Both the position numbers and the translations under genes were made by a program. Shown here piece by piece: positions 6,003 through 13,755 of a stretch of 13,755 nt of DNA. Source of the DNA: Pinisolibacter sp040275425. Lineage in GTDB: Bacteria; Pseudomonadota; Alphaproteobacteria; Rhizobiales; Ancalomicrobiaceae. The stretch covers positions 1 to 13,755 of the forward strand of contig JBEOKB010000201.1 of NCBI GenBank assembly GCA_040275425.1, in the 5' to 3' direction. The notes beneath the pieces are model-generated. The model was not told the DNA's origin, did not search any database, and saw only the letters and a program-made list of their open reading frames with translations. Position 1 is the first letter of the stretch, and each line of letters opens with the position of its first letter.

Positions 6003-8075
6003 ATGCCCGACGGCAACGGAGGAATGAGCAGCGGCAGACGAGGCGGGCCCCGGTGCGTCGCGCTCGTGGGTCCCTTCGGCAGCGGCAAGACGACCCTGCT
6101 GGAAGCCATCCTCGAACGCACGGGGGCCGTGACCCGAGCCGGGACCGTGACGGCGGGAACCACGGTGGGCGACGCCTCGCCGGAAGCGCGCGAGCACCAC
6201 ATGGGTGTGGAGGTCAACGTCGCCGAATGTGAGTTCCTCGGCGATCGCTACACCTTCCTCGATTGCCCCGGATCGGTCGAATATCTGTTCGAATCCCAGG
6301 CCGTGCTCGCCGGTGTCGACGTGGCGGTGGTGGTGGCGGAGGCCGACGAGAAGAAGATTCCGGCGCTCCAGCTGACCCTGCGCATGCTCGAGGATCGCGA
6401 GATCCCGCACATCCTGTTCCTCAACAAGCTGGACAAGACCGAGGGCGGCGTTCGCGACGTGCTCGAGATGATGCAACCGGCCTCGCGCGCGCCGATGGTG
6501 CTGCGCCAGATCCCGATGATGAAGCAGGGCATCGTGATCGGGTCGATCGACCTCGCGCTCGAACGCGCCTTCGTGTGGCGCGAGCACGCGCCGAGCATCG
6601 TCGAGCCGATCCCCGACGCGGAGAAGAGCGCCGAGATCGAGGCGCGCTACCAGATGCTCGAGCGCATCGCCGACTACGACGATCATCTGATGGAGGAGCT
6701 CCTGTCCGACGTGGCGCCGCCGCAGGACGAGATCTTCGACGATCTGGCCAAGGAGCTGCGGGCGGGGCAGATCTGCCCGGTGTTCATCGGCTCGGCCGAA
6801 CGCGGCAACGGCATCGGCCGTCTGCTCAAGGCGCTGCGTCACGAGGCGCCGGGGCTCGCCGAGACCCAGGACCGTCTCGGCCTCAACGTCAACGGCGACG
6901 CGGTGGTGCAGGTGCTCAAGACGCTGCACACGCCGCACGGCGGCAAGCTGTCGATCAGCCGCGTGCTGTCGGGCAAGGTCGTCGACGGTCTCACCTTCTT
7001 CGGTTCCGACGGCGCGTCGGACCGGGTGTCGGGTGTCTACCGGGTGGTGGGCAAGGACATCCAGAAGAAATCCGAGGCGGTCGCCGGCGAGACGGTGGCG
7101 CTCGGCAAGATCGAGCCGGCGCAGACCGGCTTGACGCTGACGACCCACAAGGGCGGCATGCCCGCTCTCGCCACGGTGGAAGCGCCGGCGCCGGTGATGG
7201 GCTTCGCCATCGCCTCGCTCGACCACAAGGACGACGTGAAGCTGTCGGCGGCGCTCACCAAGATCGCCGAGGAGGACCCCTCGATCGTGGTGCGTCAGGA
7301 CCAGGAGACGGCGGAGACGATCGTCGAAGGTCAGGGCGAAATGCACCTGCGCGTGGCGCTGGAGCGGCTCGAGCACAAGTTCGGCATCAAGGTGAAGTCG
7401 CAGCCCGCCAGCATTCCCTACAAGGAATCGGCCCACGGCCACGCCTCGGTGCGCGGACGCCACAAGAAGCAGTCGGGCGGTCACGGCCAGTTCGGCGACG
7501 TGGCGCTCGAGGTTTCGGCGGGCGAGCGCGGCTCCGGCTTCGTGTTCGTCGACGAGATCACCGGCGGCGTGGTGCCGCGCCAGTACATCCCGGCGGTCGA
7601 GGAGGGCGTCCGCGACTTCCTCGCCAAGGGTCTGCACGGGTTCCCGGTGGTCGATCTCCAGGTCAAGCTGACCGACGGCAGCTATCACACCGTCGACAGC
7701 TCGGACATGGCGTTCAAGACCGCGGCGCAGATCGGCATGAAGGAGGCGATGGCCAAGCTGCACTCGGTGCTGCTCGAGCCGATCCTCAAGGTGTCGATCG
7801 CCACGCCGTCGGACGCGACCGCGCGCATCAACCAGATCGTCTCGGGTCGGCGCGGGCAGTTGCTCGGCTACGACGCGCGGCCGGGCTGGGCCGGATGGGA
7901 CGTGGTCGAGGCGCTGATGCCGCAGGCGGAGATGGATCATCTGATCATCGAGATCCGTTCGGCGACGCAGGGCGTGGGCTCGTTCACCCAGACGTTCGAC
8001 CATCTCGCCGAGGTCACCGGCCACATCGCGCAGAAGGTGCTCGAGCGGGCCAAGGCGGCGCAGCATCCGGTCTGA
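6003..8075 (+). CDS. EF-G-like translational GTPase paralog (EF-G-2 type)
   Basis: A 690-residue protein with the full EF-G domain order. The G domain has the P-loop GPFGSGKT (23-30), DCPG (87-90), NKLD (141-144) and GSA (263-265). A beta-barrel domain II spans about 295-395. Domain III holds EEDPSIVVRQDQETAE (423-438). Domain IV includes SGGHGQFGDV (491-500) and SYHTVDSSDMAFK (560-572), and domain V covers about 596-680. Two features depart from canonical EF-G: the switch I RGIT motif appears as MGVE (67-70), and the DTPGH motif reads DCPGS, so the catalytic His is Ser91. This resembles the EF-G-2 paralog group (T. thermophilus EF-G-2, mycobacterial FusA2) rather than the str-operon FusA, and no ribosomal protein or tuf gene is adjacent. 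ATG 6003 is chosen over TTG 5991 because GGAGAAG lies 3 nt before the ATG. Its cellular role is unproven. Confidence 0.85.
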   Translation: MPDGNGGMSSGRRGGPRCVALVGPFGSGKTTLLEAILERTGAVTRAGTVTAGTTVGDASPEAREHHMGVEVNVAECEFLGDRYTFLDCPGSVEYLFESQAVLAGVDVAVVVAEADEKKIPALQLTLRMLEDREIPHILFLNKLDKTEGGVRDVLEMMQPASRAPMVLRQIPMMKQGIVIGSIDLALERAFVWREHAPSIVEPIPDAEKSAEIEARYQMLERIADYDDHLMEELLSDVAPPQDEIFDDLAKELRAGQICPVFIGSAERGNGIGRLLKALRHEAPGLAETQDRLGLNVNGDAVVQVLKTLHTPHGGKLSISRVLSGKVVDGLTFFGSDGASDRVSGVYRVVGKDIQKKSEAVAGETVALGKIEPAQTGLTLTTHKGGMPALATVEAPAPVMGFAIASLDHKDDVKLSAALTKIAEEDPSIVVRQDQETAETIVEGQGEMHLRVALERLEHKFGIKVKSQPASIPYKESAHGHASVRGRHKKQSGGHGQFGDVALEVSAGERGSGFVFVDEITGGVVPRQYIPAVEEGVRDFLAKGLHGFPVVDLQVKLTDGSYHTVDSSDMAFKTAAQIGMKEAMAKLHSVLLEPILKVSIATPSDATARINQIVSGRRGQLLGYDARPGWAGWDVVEALMPQAEMDHLIIEIRSATQGVGSFTQTFDHLAEVTGHIAQKVLERAKAAQHPV

Positions 8076-8091
8076 TCGGACCGGTCCGATC
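8074..8091. repeat. Perfect 18-bp palindrome overlapping the EF-G-like stop
   Basis: GATCGGACC is followed directly by its reverse complement GGTCCGATC. The first two bases are the last two of the TGA stop (8073-8075). With no loop it would form only a small hairpin in RNA, so it may be part of the terminator region or a DNA site. Confidence 0.55.
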
Positions 8092-8104
8092 ACCGAGAAG
8101 ACCA

Positions 8105-8139
8105 GGGGAGGGGCGGCGACGCCTCTCCCCTTCTTCTTT
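8105..8139 (+). terminator. Intrinsic terminator after the EF-G-like gene
   Basis: GGGGAGGGGC (8105-8114) pairs with GCCTCTCCCC (8121-8130) with one G-T wobble around GGCGAC. The tail TTCTTCTTT follows directly. This is a good Rho-independent terminator 30 nt after the stop codon. Confidence 0.85.
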
Positions 8140-8387
8140 GCGCGAGGGACGCGGGCGGGCGCCGACGGCGTGCGGCCTCTCTCGATGCGGCGGCGAGGAG
8201 GCGAAGCAACCGGGAGAGGGAAACGGCGGGCGAGAGGGAGCCGACCAGCGTTCGCCCGTGATCGCGACGGGCGAGATTAACCCTCGGAACAGTTTTGACG
8301 AAATCGTGCATAACAGCGTCCGGTATTTCAGGGTATATGAACGGTTACCGAGTGTGCCTACACTTCAGTTCAGTACAGTGGTGCGTC

Positions 8388-9857
8388 ATGTCGTCGTTCG
8401 ATCAGAGCCCTTCCGGTTCGAGTCTCTGGGTCGGTGGTCTCACCGGCCGGGTGCGCCGTCGATGGGCGATCGAAGTTCTGCAGATCCTGGCGGTGACGGC
8501 CGACGCCGCGCTGTCGTTCGGCAGCGCGATCGGGGCGTGGCTGCTCTATCAGGGCACGGTCACGATCACCCCGTTCCAGTCGGAGCTGGCGCTCAAGGTG
8601 GCGACGGTGTCGACGGTGCTGTTCGTCGCCTTCATGGCGGTGCGCGGGGCCTATCGCATCGCCCATCTCAGCGACGCCCGCCGCCAGCTCGGGCTGGTGG
8701 TGCAGGGCTGGGCCTTCACCTTCATCGCGATGGCGTGGGTGGCGTTCCTGTTCAAGGTCTCGGACGTGTTCTCGCGCGGTGCGGTGTCGCTGCACTTCGT
8801 GATCGGCGGCGTGGTGCTGCTGGCGGCGCACGGGCTGGGCGCGCGGCATCTGGCGCGGCGCTATGCGTTCGGGCGGCTCTCCCACAGCCGGGTGGCGGTG
8901 GTGGCGGTGGCCGACGACAGCGGACTCGAGCGCATCATCGACCGGCTCGGCCACAAGGGCATCGAAGTGGCGGCGGCGACCTCGATCTCGCCGACCAGGA
9001 TCGGGCGCAACGGCCAGAGCGGAGCCTATCGCTCGGTGGCGGGCGACGTGCGCGCGGCGCTGGCGACGACCCGGCTCGACGGCATCTATCTGTTCGTGTC
9101 GTGGAGCGATCGGCGCCACATCGAGGAACTCAAGGCGGCGCTGTCGCCGATGCCGGTGCCGATCTATCTGTTCGCCGACCACGAGGTCGGGCGGCTGCTC
9201 GAGCGTCCGCAGGTGCGGATGGGCGATCTGGTCGGGTTCGAGCTGCAGCGCGCGCCGCTGTCGCGGTTCGACCAGGCGATGAAGCGCATGCTCGACATCA
9301 CCGTGGCCTCGGTCGGGCTGGTGCTGCTGGCGCCGCTGATGGCGATGACGGCGCTCGCGGTGATGGTCGAATCCGGCCGGCCGGTGCTGTTCCGGCAGCA
9401 TCGCAAGGGCTTCGGCGCGCGGCCGTTCGCCATTCTCAAGTTCCGGTCGATGAAGGTGATGGAGAACGGCTCGACCGTGACCCAGGCCTCCAAGGACGAC
9501 GCGCGCGTCACCCGGATCGGGCGGATGATCCGCCGCACCTCGATCGACGAGCTGCCGCAGCTCCTCAACGTGCTGCGCGGCGACATGTCGATCGTCGGGC
9601 CGCGGCCGCACGCGCTCGCCCACGACGATCTCTACGACGGCCTGATCGCCTCCTACGCCTTCCGCCAGCACGTCAAGCCCGGCATCACCGGTTGGGCCCA
9701 GGTCAACGGCTGTCGCGGCGAGACGCGCGAGGTCGGGCAGATGAGGGCGCGGGTCGAGCACGATCTCTGGTACATCTCGAACTGGTCGATCTGGCTCGAC
9801 ATCCGCATCATCTTCCTGACGGCGGCGCAGATCTTCTTCGACGATCAGGCCTACTGA
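8388..9857 (+). CDS. Polyprenyl-phosphate sugar phosphotransferase (WcaJ/ExoY family)
   Basis: A 489-residue inner-membrane enzyme that would start an exopolysaccharide or O-unit by moving a sugar phosphate from a UDP-sugar to undecaprenyl phosphate. Hydrophobic helices near 32-54, 68-88, 105-124 and 134-150 precede a soluble region with a Rossmann-like segment (about 166-285). A catalytic bacterial sugar transferase domain follows from about 295: FDQAMKRMLDITVASVGLVL (294-313) with the membrane-embedded helix, LFRQHRKGFG (334-343), FRSMK (352-356), SIDELPQLLNVLRGDMSIVG (385-404), GPRPH, and HVKPGITGWAQVNG (428-441). The DE pair E388/D387 and the PRP motif are intact. The ATG at 8388 is used; an in-frame ATG at 8337 with AGGG before it would add 17 residues. 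No other polysaccharide genes adjoin it, and the sugar, probably glucose or galactose, is not decided by sequence. Confidence 0.88.
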   Translation: MSSFDQSPSGSSLWVGGLTGRVRRRWAIEVLQILAVTADAALSFGSAIGAWLLYQGTVTITPFQSELALKVATVSTVLFVAFMAVRGAYRIAHLSDARRQLGLVVQGWAFTFIAMAWVAFLFKVSDVFSRGAVSLHFVIGGVVLLAAHGLGARHLARRYAFGRLSHSRVAVVAVADDSGLERIIDRLGHKGIEVAAATSISPTRIGRNGQSGAYRSVAGDVRAALATTRLDGIYLFVSWSDRRHIEELKAALSPMPVPIYLFADHEVGRLLERPQVRMGDLVGFELQRAPLSRFDQAMKRMLDITVASVGLVLLAPLMAMTALAVMVESGRPVLFRQHRKGFGARPFAILKFRSMKVMENGSTVTQASKDDARVTRIGRMIRRTSIDELPQLLNVLRGDMSIVGPRPHALAHDDLYDGLIASYAFRQHVKPGITGWAQVNGCRGETREVGQMRARVEHDLWYISNWSIWLDIRIIFLTAAQIFFDDQAY

Positions 9858-9871
9858 ATTTTCGCGGGGAC

Positions 9872-9927
9872 GACGCGAGGGCGCGGGCCGGGCGAGGGAG
9901 CGATCCCCGCCCGGCTCGTCGCGTCTT
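9872..9927 (+). terminator. Imperfect long terminator-like hairpin after the sugar transferase
   Basis: The inner stem is GCCGGGCG (9887-9894) with CGCCCGGC (9908-9915), extended by two more pairs past a mismatch. The outer stem is GACGCGA (9872-9878) with TCGCGTC (9919-9925), followed by TTCAC. It is GC-rich with a short T tail, so it would terminate moderately well. It separates this gene from the sahR operon promoter. Confidence 0.6.
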
Positions 9928-9960
9928 CACCGGAACCCATGCCGATCGTGCGTTCGTCTG

Positions 9961-9989
9961 TTGAAATGATATAAAGATATCTTTATATC
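9961..9989 (+). promoter_or_regulatory. Promoter of sahR-metF-metH
   Basis: TTGAAA (9961-9966) and TATATC (9984-9989) are spaced by exactly 17 bp, a good -35 and a fair -10. Transcription would begin near 9996-9998, at or just before the ATG at 9998, so the message would be leaderless or nearly so. This agrees with the absence of any Shine-Dalgarno sequence before that ATG. The -10 lies inside the right half of the operator palindrome. Confidence 0.6.
9968..9989. promoter_or_regulatory. Operator: perfect 22-bp palindrome, probable SahR site
   Basis: GATATAAAGAT (9968-9978) is followed directly by its exact reverse complement ATCTTTATATC (9979-9989). Beyond one mismatched pair, AAA (9964-9966) and TTT (9991-9993) continue the symmetry to 30 bp. 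It stands out sharply from the GC-rich surroundings. An ArsR-family dimer bound here would cover the -10 and most of the spacer, so autorepression of the sahR-metF-metH operon is expected. AT-rich palindromes of this type precede SahR-controlled methionine genes in proteobacteria, as I recall. Confidence 0.85.
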
Positions 9990-9997
9990 GTTTTCTC

Positions 9998-11047
9998 ATG
10001 TCGCGCCCCGTCCTTCCCCCGCCCTCCGCCGTTCCGGCTCCGCTGACGAGCGAGACGCTCGTGGGCGTGCTGCGCGCGGGTGGGGAACCGACGCGGCTGC
10101 GCATTCTGGCGCTGCTGGCCGAGGGCGATCTGACGGTCAAGGATCTCACCGCCATTCTCGGCCAGAGCCAACCGCGCATTTCGCGCCATCTCAAGCTCCT
10201 GACCGAGGCCGGGCTGGTCGACCGCTTTCCCGAAGGGGCGTGGGTCTACTACCGGCTCGGCGACGTCGGGCCGGTGGCGGAGGTGGTGCGCGGGCTGGTC
10301 GGGCGGCTCGATCCGGCCGACGAGGTGGTGATGCGCGACCGCGAGCGGCTGGCGGCGATCAAGCGGACACACGCGGAGCGCACCGCCGCCTATTTCGCCC
10401 AGCACGCCGGCGACTGGGAGCGGCTGCGGTCGCTCCACGTCGAGGAGGCGCGGGTGGAGGAGGCGATCGTCGCGGCGATCGGGGCAGGGCGGATCGGGGC
10501 GATGCTCGATCTGGGCACCGGCACCGGACGTCTGCTGACGCTGCTCGCCGATCGCTACGAGCGCGCCATAGGCATCGACGCCTCGCACGACATGCTGATC
10601 GCGGCGCGCTCGGAACTCGATCGGGCCGGGGTCGGCCACGCGCGGGTGCAGCAGGGCGACATCCACGCGCCGGCGCTGCCGCGCGACGCGTTCGATCTGG
10701 TCACCGTGCATCAGGTGCTGCACTATCTCGACGATCCGGGCCAAGTGATCCGCGAGGCGGCGCGGGTGCTGGCGCCGGGCGGGCGGCTGCTGGTGGTCGA
10801 CTTCGCGCCGCACGACCTCGAGTTCCTGCGCGAGGCGCACGCCCATCGCCGCCTCGGCTTCTCGCACGGCGAGATCACCCGTCTGCTGGAGCAGGCCGGG
10901 CTCGATCTCGTCGACATCCGCGACCTTCCCGCGCCCGCCGATCGTCGCAGCGACGACGGCGAGGGCGTGCTCACCGTCACCCTCTGGCTCGCCCGCGACT
11001 CCCGTCTTCGGATCGCGACCGATCTCACCGCGAAGGCTCCCGCATGA
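9998..11047 (+). CDS. sahR: SahR-type ArsR regulator fused to a methyltransferase domain
   Basis: A 349-residue two-domain regulator. Residues about 18-90 form an ArsR winged helix, with the recognition region LTAILGQSQPRISRHLKLL (50-68) and the wing WVYYRL (82-87). A linker helix region follows (about 92-160), then a class I SAM-dependent methyltransferase fold from about 165, with motif I DLGTGTGR (171-178), acidic D194 in IGIDAS, QGD (219-221), and VHQVLHYLDDPG (237-248). It contains no cysteine, which argues against the metal or arsenite sensing of classic ArsR. This fusion next to metF and metH fits SahR, which in proteobacteria represses methyl-cycle genes and is released by S-adenosylhomocysteine. 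The ligand here is inferred. The N-terminus to residue 17 is Pro-rich and may be disordered. Its TGA overlaps the metF ATG by 4 nt (ATGA), suggesting coupled translation. Confidence 0.87.
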   Translation: MSRPVLPPPSAVPAPLTSETLVGVLRAGGEPTRLRILALLAEGDLTVKDLTAILGQSQPRISRHLKLLTEAGLVDRFPEGAWVYYRLGDVGPVAEVVRGLVGRLDPADEVVMRDRERLAAIKRTHAERTAAYFAQHAGDWERLRSLHVEEARVEEAIVAAIGAGRIGAMLDLGTGTGRLLTLLADRYERAIGIDASHDMLIAARSELDRAGVGHARVQQGDIHAPALPRDAFDLVTVHQVLHYLDDPGQVIREAARVLAPGGRLLVVDFAPHDLEFLREAHAHRRLGFSHGEITRLLEQAGLDLVDIRDLPAPADRRSDDGEGVLTVTLWLARDSRLRIATDLTAKAPA

Positions 11048-11925
11048 CCTCCTCCTCTTCCGCGAAGCGCCCGACGATCTCGTTCGAATTCTTCCCGCCC
11101 AAGACGGAGAAGATGGAGGCGAACCTGTGGACGGCGATCGAGAAGCTGGCCCCACTGGAACCGAGTTTCGTCTCTGTCACCTACGGGGCGGGCGGGTCGA
11201 CGCGCGAGCGCACCCACGACACGGTGGCGCGGATCGTGCGCGAGACGACGCTGAAGCCGGCCGCGCATCTGACCTGCGTGGCGGCGACGCGCGAGGAGGT
11301 CGACGAGGTGATCCGCGCCTATGCGCAAGTCGGCGTGCGCCACATCGTGGCGCTGCGCGGCGATCCGCAGGAGGGCGTGGGCACGGCCTACGAGCCCCAT
11401 GCGGGCGGCTACGCCTATGCCTCGGATCTGGTCGCGGGGATCGGGCACATCGGCGGGTTCGAGATCTCGGTCGGCGCCTATCCGGAGCGCCATCCCGAGA
11501 GCCGCGACTGGGCCGAGGAGATCGACAATCTGAAGCGCAAGGTCGACGCGGGCGCGACCCGGGCGATCACCCAGTTCTTCTTCGACAACGACCTCTTCGA
11601 AGGCTTCCTCGATCGCGCGCGCGCGGCCGGGATCGTCATTCCGATCGTGCCCGGCATCATCCCGGTCCACAACTTCGCCGCCGTCGCCGGCTTCGCCGAG
11701 AAGACCGGCGCGAGCGTGCCGGCGAAGGTGGCGGCGCGGTTCGCGAGCGTGGGCGAGGACGCCGAGGAGCGCGGGCGGGCGGCGATCGACTTCGGGCTCG
11801 AGCAGGTCGCGGACCTCAGAGCGCGCGGGGTCGAGGACTTCCACTTCTACACCATGAACCGCGCCGATCTGGTCACCGGCATCGTCGAGGTCCTGGGCAT
11901 CCGCGCGCCCGGGGCCGTCGCCTGA
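11044..11925 (+). CDS. metF: 5,10-methylenetetrahydrofolate reductase
   Basis: A 293-residue cytoplasmic flavoenzyme (FAD, TIM barrel) that reduces 5,10-methylene-THF to 5-methyl-THF, the methyl donor for MetH. The length matches bacterial MetF. Motifs: ISFEFFPPK with the catalytic Glu at E15 (12-20), SVTYGAGGSTRERT (44-57), HLTCVAATREEV (75-86), LRGDPQ with D107 (104-109), SVGAYPERHP (142-151), TQFFFD (176-181), PIVPGIIPV (200-208) and the C-terminal FHFYTMNR (266-273). The ATG at 11044 overlaps the sahR stop and is the only start close to the first conserved strand. The gene is second in the operon, and MetH follows 53 nt after its stop. It should share the SahR-controlled promoter. Confidence 0.95.
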   Translation: MTSSSSAKRPTISFEFFPPKTEKMEANLWTAIEKLAPLEPSFVSVTYGAGGSTRERTHDTVARIVRETTLKPAAHLTCVAATREEVDEVIRAYAQVGVRHIVALRGDPQEGVGTAYEPHAGGYAYASDLVAGIGHIGGFEISVGAYPERHPESRDWAEEIDNLKRKVDAGATRAITQFFFDNDLFEGFLDRARAAGIVIPIVPGIIPVHNFAAVAGFAEKTGASVPAKVAARFASVGEDAEERGRAAIDFGLEQVADLRARGVEDFHFYTMNRADLVTGIVEVLGIRAPGAVA

Positions 11926-11978
11926 CCGCATCCGTCGACCGCCCCTTCTCTTCCTCTTCGCCGATCCGAGGCCTGCCC

Positions 11979-13755
<1,777 letters not shown>

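Noticed and set aside
5712..8093. Very long minus-strand open frame opposite the EF-G-like gene
   Set aside because: It mirrors a clear EF-G coding region. Its product is Arg/His/Leu/Asp-rich without recognisable motifs, as expected from an antisense frame of GC-biased codons. The same applies to minus frames at 2678-4270, 8370-9761, 9983-11155, 10723-11931 and 11847-13751.
8366..8379. CAGT triplet at 5-bp steps as an operator
   Set aside because: The units are only 4 bp long and the 5-bp step does not suit a typical dimer site. Chance is likely, so it is mentioned only with the transferase leader.
6263..9964. 1,233-codon plus-strand open frame spanning the EF-G-like and sugar transferase genes
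   Set aside because: It is the shifted frame of both genes, full of Arg/Gly/Ala runs, and shows no family motif.
9998..10270. Arsenite- or metal-responsive ArsR repressor
   Set aside because: The protein contains no cysteine, so the ELCVCDL-type metal site is absent, and there are no ars or metal-efflux genes nearby. The fused methyltransferase and met genes fit SahR.

Overview
The window is very GC-rich chromosomal DNA (about two thirds G+C or more by eye), with dense codon bias toward G/C at third positions. The gene set suggests an alphaproteobacterium, most likely Hyphomicrobiales (Rhizobiales): a Rhizobium-type AatA aminotransferase, a DUF3775 protein, a DUF486/DMT protein, an EF-G-2-like paralog, and an ArsR-methyltransferase (SahR) gene leading metF and metH. 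I cannot name the genus. There are no rRNA or tRNA genes, IS elements, phage genes or CRISPR arrays. The content is mostly core housekeeping.

Layout. 1-135 (-): the first 45 codons of a secreted Pro/Ala-rich protein, cut by the window edge. 401-1081 (+): a GloC-type glyoxalase II, ending stop-to-stop against a DUF3775 gene (1082-1450, -). 1626-2244 (+): two small membrane proteins, DUF486 and SemiSWEET, 4 nt apart. 2245-2344: a hairpin and a 32-bp-period repeat. 2345-2599 (-): a YjhX-family putative toxin with no recognisable partner. 2927-4129 (+): aspartate aminotransferase AatA, closed by a long two-way hairpin. 4297-5607 (-): a CNNM/CorC-type (DUF21-CBS-CorC_HlyC) membrane protein. 6003-8075 (+): an EF-G-like translational GTPase paralog whose active-site motifs differ from canonical EF-G. 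8388-9857 (+): a WcaJ/ExoY-type polyprenyl-phosphate sugar transferase standing alone. 9998-13755 (+): sahR-metF-metH, with metH running off the window.

The best-defined system is the last one. A cysteine-free ArsR winged helix is fused to a class I methyltransferase domain. Its start codon lies 8 nt after a perfect 22-bp palindrome. That palindrome overlaps a candidate promoter (TTGAAA, 17 bp, TATATC), and the predicted transcript would start at or within a few nucleotides of the ATG. The gene overlaps metF by 4 nt (ATGA), and metH follows 53 nt later. MetF makes 5-methyltetrahydrofolate and MetH uses it to remethylate homocysteine, so the layout suggests local feedback control of the methyl cycle by S-adenosylhomocysteine. 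That ligand is inferred from the SahR family.

No wholly new multigene system is evident. The items most worth a second look are the overlapping SahR operator and promoter, the EF-G paralog lacking the catalytic His and the switch I Thr, the orphan YjhX gene with the neighbouring 32-bp repeat, and the DUF486-SemiSWEET pair.
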